DNA of 64,000 bases from Beta vulgaris subsp. vulgaris (GCF_026745355.1 NC_079207.1:11971625-12035624); one strand, 5' to 3'; counted from the first letter of the stretch, positions 49,201-61,262 are shown. The notes: generated by a model not told the origin, from the letters alone. Made by a program: numbers and translations.

Positions 49201-51241
49201 CTCTTCAAGAATTTCTTCTTGAACTTGTCTGGATGTGGACATGGCTGTTTGCTTGGGCTGTTGAGGTGAAGGTGGCACTGAACTGGTGTTATTATTGGGA
49301 AGACAGGTAGGTGATATGCTTGGAACGGTGGCTAGGTGGGTGTGCAGTGGCTGCTAGAGGTCAGGGAAGGAAGAAGAAGAGGGAGGTTAAGGAAGAGAAA
49401 TAAAAAATTAAGTATACGAAGATATCCAGTTAGAAGGTGATATTATCTTATTAACCTTTAAAATGTTTCAACAGGTTAACAAAAAATTGAGACCAATTTG
49501 AGTACGCTGACCCAATAGTTCAGTTTATCTAAGTTAATCGATTGTTGAGTTATATTAAGGTCAGCAATAGTTTGGGTGTTGGTGTTAATTTTTCCCTTTG
49601 TCAGTTGCTGGAGAGCTGTTGAAGATGGGTTTATGTGTAAACATAGGAAATAAAAGGTGTCAATTTTATATTAATCTTAGTCCACATGAAAGCTTTCTGT
49701 TTTGAGAAATATTATTATTATTATTTGTTGCAAGGGTATTTAGCATCCTGTTGGTGCTTTCAGTTTACTGTTTACCGAATGCAAAATTGGTGTCCTGGTT
49801 TATCTTGTTGAAAAGGGTTATCTAATTATTGGAATAGAGTAGGTTGACTCCATGGTTTCAACGCCATCAATGTTGACATTGTTGACGCTTCTAACATTGG
49901 ACAGAGAAAATTTTGAATAATATGGAGATGGAAGATCTGTAGCTTTCTGGCATTGGAATGTTTTTTACACAGAGCATCTTTTTAACACCAATGCGTTCCC
50001 TGATACTTTATACTACATTTGTGCAAATGTTGTCTGGACTTGCAATCCATGGTTTTATACTTGTCTTCCTACACTATTTTCCATATGATAGATGATCTAG
50101 GCCAGATCAATTTTTCCTCTCTTTATTATGGGCCTAAAGTAGTTCGATTTGTTGTTTGGCTTATATATGTACTTCTCCCACTATATGCCTGAACTTCGTG
50201 CTTACTATTAAATGGTCTACATACACATTGTAGATAGTAAGTCCTGAAGCTGGGACAATTAGTGCACAACCTGTTATTGTCCGGGGAAGAGGAAAAAACA
50301 AGAAGTTCTGGAATGTTAAGGAGGAAGCTACTCTGGTTGACGTCCTCTCTGAATTGAACGGTTCCAGTTGGAAAACTGACAATGGCTATAAAAATGGCTA
50401 CTGTTATTATGTTGAACAACGAATGGAAGAGAAGCTACCTGGATGTGGCCTTAAAGCCGATCCTCACATCGAATCAAAGATTAAAACCTTAAAAAGGCAC
50501 CTCGCTTATATACTAGCTATCGAGGAAAATGGTGACGGGTTTTGGTGGGATGATGAACAAACAATGGTGGTTGGCAATAAAGAAGCATTTTTATGTTGGG
50601 CCAAGGTAACCTTTCTATGTATTTATTTTCTGATTGTTTGCTCAAGAAATTATTGCAATAAGATAACATAGAATTTGATTGCATAGAATCATGAGGGGGC
50701 ATCATCTTTGTTCATGAAGCCTTTCGTACACTACGACAAATTATGTGAAGTTTTTGGGAAAAGGAGGCCAATGAGGAAAAGAGTTCGAGTAATTGCAACT
50801 GTTGACCCTCCTGTGACTCACATCAGAAACTCAGAGACACAATCAAATGTGAGGGAGGAGGCTACTTCCATAACTCAAAGCACTATGACCCTTCCATCTG
50901 AACCTGGTAATGAGAAATCTAAGAGATCTAGGGATTTTGATCCCTCGGAAGCAGAGTTTCTTGAAATGTCCAAAACTATTCGAAGTCTTGCTGAAGCTCA
51001 AAAGGACTTGACTTTGACCATGGTAAACATGAAAAAGGCTTCGACACACGACGTGGAAATTAGTGAGCAGAGAAAGAAGTTATTCAGTGTGTTGATGAAA
51101 CTTCCAGGACTCTCTCCATTGGAAGTAGTTAGAGCTGCACGCTCTATTGGTCAAGATGATCGAAAAGTCGAGGTTTTCTTCAGTATGCCTGATGACTACA
51201 AAGTCATGTTTGCTCATCTAGAATTCGAGACTTCTGAATAG
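46284..51241 (+). CDS. Myb/SANT-like DNA-binding domain protein (L10-interacting MYB type), three exons
   Basis: Predicted join 46284-46313, 50234-50605, 50687-51241; 318 residues. Exon 1 is only MREISPISTQ, ending CAG|gtgaat. A 3.92 kb intron ends tgtag|ATAGTAAGTCCT. Exon 2 holds RGRGKNKKFWNVKEEATLVD, then YKNGYCYYVEQRMEEKLPGC, ADPHIESKIKTLKRHLAYIL and GFWWDDEQTMV, the Myb_DNA-bind_3 fold. Exon 3, after a short intron (AAG|gtaacc to gcatag|AAT), completes it with SSLFMKPFVHYDKLCEVFGK, then a polar linker, a heptad-like helix and a C-terminal LSPLEVVRAARSI..DDRKVEVFFSMP segment. All junctions are phase 0. The family is large and plant-specific and partly related to Harbinger-associated Myb-like proteins; nuclear DNA binding is inferred. 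No damage is seen. Exon 1 is less certain than exons 2 and 3. Confidence 0.8.
46863..47060 (+). mobile_element. SINE-like repeat inside intron 1
   Basis: ACTTGGTTTAGTGGTCAAGG (about 46871-46890) looks like an A box. GGTTCATGGGATCGAAC (46918-46934) looks like a B box. A T-rich then A-rich stretch near 47020-47045 follows. This resembles tRNA-derived plant SINEs such as Au. Ends are approximate. Confidence 0.55.
47061..50233 (+). other. Remainder of the 3.9 kb intron of the Myb-like gene
   Basis: No gene is recognised inside. Landmarks are a C13 homopolymer at about 47900, a CT-rich block to 48060, a G12 run near 48620 and another pyrimidine-rich block at 48900-49090. Open frames here (47739-48090, 48384-48731, 48885-49103) are rich in Pro/Ser/Leu/Phe and reflect base composition. 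The acceptor at 50233 is preceded by ordinary AT-rich intron sequence. Confidence 0.5.
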
Positions 51242-52677
51242 TTCATATTAAGCTATTCTTTTTCTCTATTTTTATCAATTATTTTAGTTTGGAATAGACA
51301 TCTTAGGAAAGCTAATGTTATCCATTTTCTTGTTGGGATGTTAATATGTTATGGTATCATTCAGCTTGGTGTATAAATTAGCATGATCTCAAGACATCAC
51401 CAGCCAAGGACATTTTGGCTGATATTCTTTGGGTTTTTGTTTAACATAATTGGTTTGCAGTTGGTAATTTGGTATCTTATGAAAAAATCATGTGTCGTTC
51501 GTCTGTCAAATGGGAGTGACATTTGTAATAGAATAGTTACGTTTTTAGAAAGATTAGAAGAAATTGCCAGCACGTTTTCAACATTTGTACTTGGCATGTT
51601 ACATCGACGTAGATGGTTCTATAGCTTGACGAAATTTTAGTGTAATACTGTCTGAATGAACTGAATCTAGCCACAACATAAGCAGTAGGTCTGTGTGAGG
51701 TCTTATACAACTCACAAGACTAATGATCATCGGATGATAGTAGTACTCTTTCCGTTTCTCAATACTTGTTGTCACATGACTTCCAGGTTTGAATACGCAC
51801 ATTAGAAATCAATATTGCTAGAGTATTCATCACAAAATACCTCAAATCTTTTTGTTTTGATGGGATGGGAACCTTCTACAACACCTTTGGCCTTTGCATG
51901 ATGAATTGAAATTTGAGGGTGTAAACTATCAATTGCAGTCTGGAAAAAGCCACAATTTGAGGCCAAAGGCTGCAAATATCAATTAAAATGTGATGTATAT
52001 ATTCAGAAGAACTTCATTACATCTACACCTCAACTGAGATTTAAAAAAATGCAGTCGTCTTCAAAACCTAAAAAGAATCATAAATTTAGAAATATTAGCA
52101 TAAAAAGTTGTTACAATTTCTTACACTTCCCCCTTCATCATCAATCACAATTTTTTTTTTTAATTAGATAATTAGTCCGAAAACCTATCCATGTTAAGCT
52201 ACTAACCTGCAAGACACACCCGTTCAAAGTCTGAGTATGAGGCTGAGTAGAAGACTAAACAACCTAGAAGTAAATGCCTCAATATATATTGTTGAAATGA
52301 AAATTCAAATCCTAAGCAATACCTTAAAATTTGGGATGGTATTTCACTAAACTACCACCTCTCCCTTCATCATCTATCACAATAACCTAAAAGTAGTTTC
52401 CCCTCTCTTCCATCAGAAAAAACAGATAATTTCACACTCAATATCAACAAAATGCAACAAGGGAAGCTAATTTTACTTTATTCAATCCCTCAAAAAAAAA
52501 AGTTAACACAAAAATCTAATTATTCAAACAATGATAATTTTGGCCAGATTACATCAAACGCATGTGAGTAATATTCATCACAAAAGAGCGAGTACAACAG
52601 CAGAAATCCAAATCAAAATTCCGCAACAGCAAAAACCAAAAACCCTAACCCTAAAAACTTGAAATTGAAATTAAAAT
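51242..52677. other. Intergenic between the Myb-like and MRPL11 genes
   Basis: 51242-51650 is probably the 3' UTR of the Myb-like gene. 51741-51790 (TAGTACTCTTTCCGTTTCTC) resembles one Stowaway end but no partner is found. 52400-52677 is probably the 3' UTR of the minus-strand MRPL11 gene, with AAACCCTAACCCTAA at about 52638. Confidence 0.5.
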
Positions 52678-53142
52678 TCAATCCAAGTCTTTAACAACTT
52701 TAAGTCCCATAGATTTAGCAGTACCAATAATAGAGTTACAAATACTCTGAATCGGCAAATGTTTACAACCAGGATCTTCCTTCTTAACATTAGCAATCTC
52801 ATAAACATGCTTCAAAGTAACAGATGAAGCGACAAGATGTCCAGGTCGACTACTAGCACTTTCAACACCAGCAGCTTTTTTAAGGAACCATGAAACTGTC
52901 GGAGATTTGATAACATAATCAAAAGTTTGATCTTTGTAAGCGATGAGTGCGACTGACATAGGAGTATCAGCTTTGTATTTTTGAGTACGAGCATTGAAAT
53001 CCTTGCAAAATGCCATGAGATTCAGCTTTAATTGACCTAATATAGCTCCAACTGGTGGACCTGGACGAGCTGCTCCTGCTGGTATGGTTAATCGTACTGT
53101 CGCCATTACTGGTTTTCTTACGATCTCTTTTGCTGCCGCCAT
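52678..53142 (-). CDS. Mitochondrial large-subunit ribosomal protein uL11 (MRPL11)
   Basis: 154 codons from ATG at 53142 (MAAAKEIVRKPVMATVRLTI) to TGA at 52678-52680, no intron. uL11 motifs: RPGPPVGAILGQLKLNLMAF (about residues 26-45), CKDFNARTQKYK, then KSPTVSWFLKKAAG in the C-terminal rRNA-binding domain and GTAKSMGLKVVKDL at the end. uL11 binds the GTPase-associated centre of large-subunit rRNA. The short N-terminus and CKDFNARTQKY match the plant nuclear mitochondrial type rather than the longer chloroplast form. Another in-frame ATG seven codons upstream (53163, MSLHQLS) is possible, but relatives start MAAA. No damage seen. Confidence 0.9.
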   Translation of the reverse strand: MAAAKEIVRKPVMATVRLTIPAGAARPGPPVGAILGQLKLNLMAFCKDFNARTQKYKADTPMSVALIAYKDQTFDYVIKSPTVSWFLKKAAGVESASSRPGHLVASSVTLKHVYEIANVKKEDPGCKHLPIQSICNSIIGTAKSMGLKVVKDLD

Positions 53143-53627
53143 TGATAGTTGATGGAGAGACAAATTAAGAGGGATTTTGCGACTTGCGAATAATGGAAAT
53201 TGGAAATGGAGGAAGAGAGAAAATGAGGGTTTGGGTCGAGATTGTTAATTTTTGGGGTTGGGCTTTTGAGTTTCTTACTTGAAAGAAAGGGTTTTTAGGA
53301 CTCATATACACACATTGTTTTTTTTTCCACGTAGTAAAGTGAGATCTTGTTTGATTCATTTCAATGCAAGAATGTCAAATATGAACTTTTTATAATTTTT
53401 ATTTATACGTAATTAAAATATTGATGTTCAAGGAAACATGTTAGAGTACCTGAAAGACAAATGGTTCAACTAAAAAAATATGAAGTATGTTCTACAATTT
53501 ATCACATCAAACTACGTGTCCAAATAAGTGTTTAGATCTTTTTGGGACAAAGGGAATATTGACCATAATTGATAAATGAATTTCATTAGATTTTGGCTTC
53601 TCAATTTGGACAAACAACCAATAAAAA
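53143..53627. other. Upstream region of the MRPL11 gene
   Basis: Minus-strand leader and promoter side of MRPL11. No convincing TATA box is seen and no other gene. It passes into AT-rich sequence by 53380. Confidence 0.35.
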
Positions 53628-53760
53628 GTGTTTGGTTGTTGACTTTTTGGTTGGCTGAAAAGTTGGTTTTTAAGCCAAAATGAAAAAGTTGTCTGGAGTA
53701 ACTTTTTTATTTCAGCATTTGGCTTGTTGGCTCACAAATTCTCTAATAACCACTAACAAC

Positions 53761-56700
53761 CAGGCCGACCAATGGCCTGTGCAAACATACCATCAGCACA
53801 GGGGCCCAAAATTTTGAGCGCTCAAATATTACAGCTCAGCGTTAAAAAAAAAAAAAAGCGTCTTCTTCAATGCAATTTTTTTGAATTGAAACATACAGCG
53901 CACATTATTCTCTAACTTTCCCTAATTTCTCTTTTCAATTTTCCAAAATTTGTTATCTTTTGAAAATCTTCCATATTCTTAATTTCTCAATTTCCCTTAA
54001 CAACTTCCCAAAATTCTCTCTCATTCCTTATCAACTGTTACAGAGAATATGAAAATATCAATTCTGACTTTTCCATTCAATCATCAATTAACGACTAATT
54101 TTTTCACTCTTTATATATTTATAACTAATCTCTAATTTTTCATCAATTATCAACTAATTATGAGACAAAAGAAATTGAAATTCATACCTTCAACTTTTTG
54201 TTATGTTTTGATTTGTGGGAATTTGGAGAGAAAGAAGAAACCAGAAGACTTATTAAGAGTGAAGATACCTTCTCTTTCTATAGTTCCGTTTCTCTGTCGT
54301 CAATCTCGACGTGCGGTCGAGGTCGAATTTCGAAGAAAGCATAGAAACGAGAGTATGAGACAAAGGTGAATTCTAAATATTTACACTAATACATTATCAT
54401 TCACTGGTTATTCGATTGTGTTTATCAATTATCAATTTTTTTTTGTTTAATTTTTGGTTTGAAATGGTTGGAATGTTCTACCACAATAGACTAATTGCTC
54501 ATTTGCTCCATATGACGCAAAAAAGATGATTATTAGATGTGGCAGCAGGCGGCATCAGCTGGTACTTTTACTCACTTAGTGGCTTTGTGTGATTTTGTAA
54601 TGTAGAAGTAATATTTTAAGGATTAATGGTATTGTGTATATTTTAATGAGATTTTTTCTTTAATTTTTTAGGTTGAAATCATTGGTTAATAATTGATTAA
54701 TTGGGGAATATTTATCACGAATTGGAGTATTATTGCTCAATTGTCAGGTTGTTTCGCTCCTTTTTTCACTTTTACTTACGTCTTAAATTGTTGATTGTGT
54801 GATTTACACCTTAGTTCCTTTTTTCCTATGCCTCCTAAAACTAGAAAGTATGAATCTGGATATGAAAAACGTAAGAAAAAAAGGCTTGAGGAGTTAACTC
54901 AATCCCAAAGAGGGGCTTTTGATAAATTTATTATAAGAAAGCCTCATATTCATGCTGATAATCATATTATTGAGAAGGTAAATGATGAAGTTCTTGAAAA
55001 TGAGGTTATTAACGAGAATGTTGATATGGATAATCAAAATGTGGACTCGAAAAATAGAGGTGATGTGCCTATTGAAAATGCTAATTTGGATAATCAAAAT
55101 GTTGTTTCTAACAGTGATTATGATGAAGATGTGGAGGATAATAGTAATGATAATGAAAAGCAAAAAACCCCATTTTAACCTTTTTTTGATATATTTGATC
55201 CAAGAAATCGGGATGCCCTTGATTCTAAGATGATTGATGTATTAGTACTAAAAGGTCCTAAAAGAGATCCTTCTATTGTGAAGGGTCCTAAAGACAATTT
55301 ATTTAGACGATTTACTGCTAATTTATACACTAGAGTTTTATCTAATGGGGAAAAGTGCGATAGAGATTGACTTGTCTATTCAAAAGAGCTTGATAAATTA
55401 AAGTATTTGGTTTTTCTTGTAAGGTCGTTTTCAATAGAGAGATTGGTAGAGGTCGATTGACGAATGAGGGTTTTAGTGATTGGGCACATATTGGTGAAAG
55501 ACTTAGAGAGCATGAGACATGCATGGAACATGTGATAAATATGGCTATTTAGTATGACTGCGTTTGAGGCTAAAAAAGAATGGAACTATAGATAAAACAG
55601 CTCAAAATATAATTGAAAAAGAGAAAGAGCACTAGAAGAATGTTTTGAAAAGAATAAGAATATTTTCAATAGTGAAATTCCTTGCTAAACATAGTTTGGT
55701 CTTTCGGGGCTCTAAAGAGAAATTGTACCAAAATAGCAATGGAACTTTTTGGGTTTAATTGAAATGTTAGCAGAGTTTAACCTTGTTGTTCAAGAACATG
55801 TAAGACATGTTACAAATGACGATGTTCACTTGCATTATCTTGGTCATAACATCCATAACGAGTTAATGCTTTTGTTTGCTTGTGCAATTAAAACTGAAAT
55901 CATTTAAAAAATCAAACAAGCAAAATATTTCTATATGATACTTGATTATTGTACACCCGATATTAGCCATCAAGAGCAAATGTCTTTGATAATAAGATAT
56001 GTTGATGTTTCTTCAATTTTTGTTAGCATTGAGGAATCTTTTTTAGAATTTTTAAATGTGAATGATACTGGCCAAGGACTAATGTTTTACAAAGCAAGTT
56101 GAAAAATCTTAATCTTAACATATTTGATGCACGAGGACAAGGATATGATAATTGGTCAAATATGAAAGGAAAACATCAAGGTATTCAAAAGAAGTTTTTA
56201 GACATTAATCCGAGAGCATTTTATACTCCCTGTGGTTGTCATAGTCTTAATTTAACATTGTGTGATATGACTAACTCATGTGGTAAAGCTTAAAGATTTT
56301 TTTGGAGTTATTCAACGAATTTATACAATTTTTGCAATCTACTAAAAGGAGACAAATTTTAAAAGATAATGTAAATGGATTGACTCCAAAAATCATTGTC
56401 ATTCACTCGTTAGGAGAGTCGTGTAGATAGTGTTAAAGCTATAGAATTTCAAATGTCAGATTTTAGAGAAGCTTTACTTGAATTATCAGAAAATGATCTT
56501 GATTCTAGAATAAAAAATGAAGCAAAATCCTTAGCGACAAATGAGGTTGGTGATTTTGAGTTCTTAATGGCAATAATTGTTTGGTTTGAGATATTATCTA
56601 CAATTAATATGGCCAACAAGCTCTTACAATAAAAAAAAAATGCTTATTGATGTTGCTATGGAAAAAATAAAGGGGCTAATATTATTTTTTGAAGGATATA

Positions 56701-57628
56701 GAGAATCTGGCTTTTATAATGCCTTAGATAATACTAAGAGAATTGCTATTATAATGAATACTAAGCCAATATTTCCTCAAAAAAGTATAATTAGAAGAAA
56801 GATAAATTTTGATGAGATTCAAATACCCCATCAGCTGAGCTATCTAGGGATGAGTCTTTTAGAGTTACTTACTTCATTTACCTTGTTGATCAAGCCGTTG
56901 TTTTCCTTGAAAATAGATTTGAGCAATATTAAGAGTATGAAAGTATTTTTGGATTCTTGTTTAACTTGCACAAGTTACAATCATTGGACCATCTAACTTT
57001 GTTGTCTTGTTGTAATAATTTTTTAAGAGGCAATAAAACATGATGATCAATCTGATATCAATGGAAAAGAATTATATGTGGATTAGATTTTCTAAGATGA
57101 ATATTGCCTGAAGAAAAAATGGGACCTATTGATATATTAAATTTTTTGAAAGGCGTAGATTGTTTTCCTCATGTATGTGTTGCGTATAAAATTTTATTGA
57201 CTATTCTTGTGACGGTTGCTTTTGCTTATAGAAGCTTTTCAAAATTGAAGTTGTTAAAGTCTTACTTGCGGTCTACCATGGTACAAGAAAGGCTTAATGG
57301 ACCAGCTTTGATAGCAATTGAGAATGTCTTTTGAAGACAATACAATATGAAGATTTGGTTGATGATTTTGCTTCAAAAAGCGTTAGAAGCAAGAATAGCT
57401 CGTTTTATGTAGAAGATTAATAATAGCTTTAAGCTGTATTGAGAATTGATTTACCATTTTAAATAAAGTAGTTTAAGTTTTTGTGGATTCAATTTGTAAG
57501 AATATAATCGTATTTTGATAATTTTCTTAATACATATTGTTTTATTATGAAAATTTCATTTTTCTAAATATAAGGGGCCCAAATTTAAAAATTTGAACAG
57601 AGCCTCTAAAATATTTAAGACGGTTTTG
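53761..57628 (+). mobile_element. hAT transposon (DUF4371/zinc finger MYM-like type), complete but decayed
   Basis: 3.87 kb. It starts CAGGCCGACC and ends so that the complement is CAAAACCGTC, both near the CAGGGCCG.C type of this family. It is flanked by an 8-bp duplication with one mismatch: CTAACAAC (53753-53760) and CTAACAAT (57629-57636). Subterminal GGGGCCCAAA(A)TTT occurs at both sides (53806 and 57587). It contains a dead transposase gene. Confidence 0.82.
54828..57412 (+). pseudogene. hAT transposase (DUF4371 / hAT C-terminal dimerisation), degraded
   Basis: Starts MPPKTRKYESGYEKRKKKRL and a long acidic Asn/Asp-rich stretch, then a stop at 55176. It continues FFDIFDPRNRDALDSKMIDV, LYTRVLSNGEKCDRD and LVYSKELDKLKY, but the Cys-rich TTF-type finger that should follow is lost. 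Later parts: EHVRHVTNDDVHLHYLGHN, DARGQGYDNWSNMKGKHQGI with NPRAFYTPCGCHSLNLTLCD (56120-56270), VAMEKIKGLILFFEGYRESG, and the C-terminal RSFSKLKLLKSYLRSTMVQE (57220-57290). Stops and frameshifts occur in most segments. In intact relatives this DDE-type enzyme moves the element. Here AERSFSKLK reads AYRSFSKLK, another change. Confidence 0.88.
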
Positions 57629-57765
57629 CTAACAATCACAACTAATTTTACCAAACACTTTTTGCAAACAACCAATTTATAAAGCTAATACATACCATCA
57701 ATACCTCCGACCAGTCAAATAAACTAACCGAACTAACCAGCAACCAACAATCAATTGCCAAACAA

Positions 57766-58789
57766 CTCCATTATTAATTCATCTTCTTCTCTTTCAAAAC
57801 AATCAACTTATATTATAGAATTAGTATGACTTCTAATCAATAAATTAATTTCATTTATAAAAAAAAAGAATATCTAAACATTTTCCTTCCATATTAGGAG
57901 CCGACTTTGCAGTACTCCTTGGGACTTGGAACAACAGAAATAAGAAAAGGATAACTTGAACGAACTTCATTAGCTAGATGCTCCATAAACAACTGACAAA
58001 GTCAACAACTCCTTTACCATGCTTTGATATTTTTATCATCCTCCGACAATATTATAAGAATGTTTATGCTATGGCACTGGTTTAAGATGATGCAATAGCT
58101 TCTCACTATTAAAAAAGAAGAAGATAATAGCAATAAGTATGACAATGGCTGCTTAACTACCTTTAGTTCAAGTATTTTTGAGGGCATATTATCTTGTTGA
58201 GAATTTGAGATGAAGACAAGTCGTCCCCAAGACCCCAACTACTTCCAAATGCTTACTAAAATAAACAATGTAAACTTTCACTAACTGTTTTATATGATAG
58301 ACAATACTATCATGATTCATGACATTTAAGATCTTGGAAAGACAAGGTATAAGATTTTCAAACAGTAGCTTACTATTGATATTATACTATTATTGATTTT
58401 ATTATCAACAACTAGTAATAATCGGATAAACTTGAATTTACCTGTGGATAATTACCTACTACTATGAAATTAATGTGTAGTAGAATCCAACTTATCTTCA
58501 ATGATTACTACATTTTTTCAATTATTTATTAGAAGTGGGTTATCTATTCGCTGGGTAGATATAGTTATGTCTATACTAAACTATCTTATAGATGTAATAA
58601 TTCAGAGTCATATAAATTAGAGATATTACAAGTTCATATTGAAGATTTAGCTAAGTTAGTATTATTGTAATGAATGTATCTATAGGTGTATAATCTAAGG
58701 ATCGGATATAGTTATAATTTTTCTTTTTAATAAAAAAATCGATTTTCCAAAGTACTCAATTATAAATTTAAACGACTATAGTTGTTATA
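57766..58789. other. Intergenic, nothing recognised
   Basis: AT-rich sequence without a supported gene or clear element. Confidence 0.4.
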
Positions 58790-58990
58790 TACTTCCTCCG
58801 TTTCATAATACCCGCTACACTTTTCATTGTGGAAGTTTCACATTTTTCTTTTTGGGCAATAAACTCTCTCTATCTCTCTCCTCTCAGATGGGTCCCTTTT
58901 CTTTTTACTTTCTAGCTCTCTCTTCTCCAAAAATTACTTAGGAGTCTGTGCATTGAGAAGTGTAGCGAATAATATAAATTGGAGGAAGTA
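58790..58990. mobile_element. Stowaway-like MITE (GCTACACTT family)
   Basis: 201 bp with TA at both ends. TIRs are TACTTCCTCCGTTTCATAAT followed by ACCCGCTACACTT, and at the right AAGTGTAGCGAATAATATAA followed by ATTGGAGGAAGTA. Confidence 0.9.
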
Positions 58991-59644
58991 TAATAATCAA
59001 TGATTTGAGATATATTTAATTTGTTACACGTCGAATAGAAATTACACTTTTGGTCCATATGCTCAAACTGGTCCCACTTTTTGAAATTCTGACAATAATC
59101 CCAATTTTGAGGTGTGTCTACTCAAAATGGTTCATTTTAACGATAACTTATATAATTGTTAAAGAAAAGCTTATTGACCTCCTTTCCCCTCCCAAAGAAA
59201 TGAATTTAAAAGAATCTAACCCTCCCCAATCCCTAGACCTTACCCCTTCGAACACTCCCTTTCCTCTCCCTCCCCCACCCCTAACAGTCTGCGTCCACGA
59301 GTAGTCAGCATTTAGCAGCCACCCAACTCTATGTCCCTCTTTCTTTCCTCCTTCACCACCACCACCACACCCACTCCCACGACCCCCACCCCTAACAGTT
59401 TGCCACCACCAGTAGTTAGCAGTTAGCAGCCACCCAACCCTCTTTGTCCCTCTTTCTTTCCTCCTTCACCACCACCACCACACCCCCACGCCCCCCCACC
59501 CTAACCCTATCCTCTTGTTGTTGCCTTCTACGAATATCACCACCCTTGAAAGCCCTTTCCTACTGGAAATGGAGATGAGTTCAAGGAATGTACTTGCATT
59601 TAAGTGGATCATCGACGACTGATGGATCAACGACGAGATGATAC
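58991..59644. repeat. Pyrimidine-rich stretch with a 111-bp tandem duplication
   Basis: From about 59275, CACCCCTAACAGT to CTTTCCTCCTTCACCACCAC is repeated from about 59386. Each copy contains AGTTAGCAGCCACCCAAC and a (CAC)n run. The upstream 59050-59300 frame is low complexity, not a gene. Confidence 0.7.
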
Positions 59645-59909
59645 CAGAGGCGGAGGCCTTGTGTAGGGTGAGCAACTGCACAGGCCCGTCAAATATAAGG
59701 GTCCAATTTTATTAGTTGTCCACCTAAAAAAAACCTCAATCTAATTACAAATTTAAAGAGTTTAATTTCTATTTGGTATTTTTCTTCTTCTTCTCCTATT
59801 CTCCAAAAAGCCCCATTTATAACTCTTTCGTTTCTTTTATTCACCAAAAAAAAATTAATCTTTATAATTTATTTTAGCACAAGGTCCCTAATTTTATGAG
59901 ACGGCCCTG
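59645..59909. mobile_element. Nonautonomous hAT MITE related to the 53761-57628 family
   Basis: 265 bp with ends CAGAGGCGGAGGCC and, as complement, CAGGGCCGTCTCATAAAATT. Flanked by 8-bp direct repeats GATGATAC (59637-59644) and GCTGATAC (59910-59917), 7 of 8 matching. The CAGGGCCG.C end is the one expected for the hAT family of the large element. Confidence 0.8.
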
Positions 59910-59917
59910 GCTGATAC

Positions 59918-60782
59918 GTCTAGTGACAAAGGGGAGGAGTGTTGAGGGAAGGGATTTCGAGAGGGGGGTGCAGGAGGACGAGGAAAGGAGGGGGTGGTTT
60001 CTAGTGGTAGTAAGATAGGAGGGGTAGGGGGTGGTCTCATGGTGTAGTGTTTTTATAAAAAAAAAATTAGTGAACTTATGATCAAATAATTACATTTAAG
60101 TGGTTAATTAAGAGCTTAGTGTCAAGATATATTAAATAAGTTCTTAATTATATAATTAGCTATTCAACATTTGCATGTTACTAATAGATTAATGATTTGT
60201 TTTTGGCAGATATAAAGTTGGGATTACTGTCATAATTTCAAAAGATGGAACTAGTTTGAGCAGATTGGTCGAAGATGGGATGATTCGTATACATTTTTCC
60301 AAATAGGCAATATATTCTCTTTTATCTTCAAATAAATGCAAAATTACCAACTATGGCTTAGCATGAGTGTGAGGAGCACCACCAACTTTCACTACTAGTC
60401 AAAATATCACCCATTGCTAGCATGAGTGCAACATGTATTATACATGACACTAGTGGTCAAAGATTTTGCAAGAGTTGAGGAATATCCAACTAATTATGTA
60501 TTACACGGCGCCCATGACAAGAGTTGGTGATATTCCGATTATCACTTCAAAAGGGGATTGCTAAACACCTCAAAATTACTTAAAATCATCTCGAGACCAC
60601 TTTTATTTTACTATTTTACCCCTTCTCTTTTTTCCACCACCCATGCCACCACCTACCTCCTCCACCACCCACCTCGTAACAAAATCAAAAATTTTTTGGG
60701 GACCATGGCGGCGAACGGCCCGCTTGAACGTTCCACCCATGGCCCGAACGTTTGGCCTGGACGTTTGGGCCATGGGTGGAAC
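59918..60782. other. Intergenic, no gene recognised
   Basis: A purine-rich patch lies at 59930-60040, then AT-rich sequence, then a CCACC-rich patch at 60630-60680. A near-palindrome GTTTGGCCTGGACGTTTGGG with the ACCCATGGCCCGAACG arm lies at 60735-60780. Confidence 0.4.
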
Positions 60783-61105
60783 TAGAGTTGGGCATGGACT
60801 GAGCCGGGAATGAGCCTGTTCAAGGCCCGACCTGTTGTCCGTTACGTGGGCCTACCACGGTCAAGAAATTTTATTTTCGAGTCATCCCGGCACGAGCACG
60901 CCTGTATGCCCCGTGGACCGGCCCACAACCGAATGCCCCTTTTCTTTGTTTTTTAGTCTAAAATTGCCAAAAAAAATTACATAAAGCACGGGGCAGGCCT
61001 ACAGGAGGCCCGATCCGAAGGCCCGTGGACAAAATTTGAAAATTTAAGGCATGACATGGCACGGCCCGCCATTCATGGGTTTGATCCCAACCCATGCCCC
61101 CAAAA
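60783..61105. mobile_element. Probable GC-rich MITE (GTTGGGCATGG type)
   Basis: Left edge AGAGTTGGGCATGGACTGAG; right edge, as complement, GGGGGCATGGGTTGGGATC. The arms are rich in GGCCCG and flank an AT-rich centre (60945-60985). Inverted similarity is imperfect and no target duplication is clear. Confidence 0.5.
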
Positions 61106-61177
61106 AAATTTCGATTTTGTTCTTTAATCCTTGCGCAAAAGAAGAGGATAAGCAACCTGGCCATGGGTGAGAGACAA

Positions 61178-61262
61178 GGACTTCGGAGAAGCGATCGACG
61201 ATGGTGGTGAGAGACAAGGACTTCGGAGAAGCGATCGGCGATGGTGGTGAGAGAAAGGTCGA
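61178..61262. repeat. 42-bp tandem duplication
   Basis: GAGAGACAAGGACTTCGGAG followed by AAGCGATCG.CGATGGTGGT occurs twice with one difference. A looser duplication of GGAGGTGTGGTGTTGAGTTG lies at 61355 and 61391. Confidence 0.88.

Larger units (their letters stand above)
53628..57765. mobile_element. MITE disrupted by the hAT element
   Basis: Outer ends are GTGTTTGGTTGTTGACTTTT at the left and, as complement, TGTTTGGCAATTGATTGTTG at the right. About 270 bp remain when the hAT element at 53761-57628 is removed. The ends are imperfect, so the call is moderate. Confidence 0.45.

Noticed and set aside
51741..51795. Stowaway-like end TAGTACTCTTTCCGTTTCTC
   Set aside because: No inverted partner within several hundred bases, so no element can be delimited.
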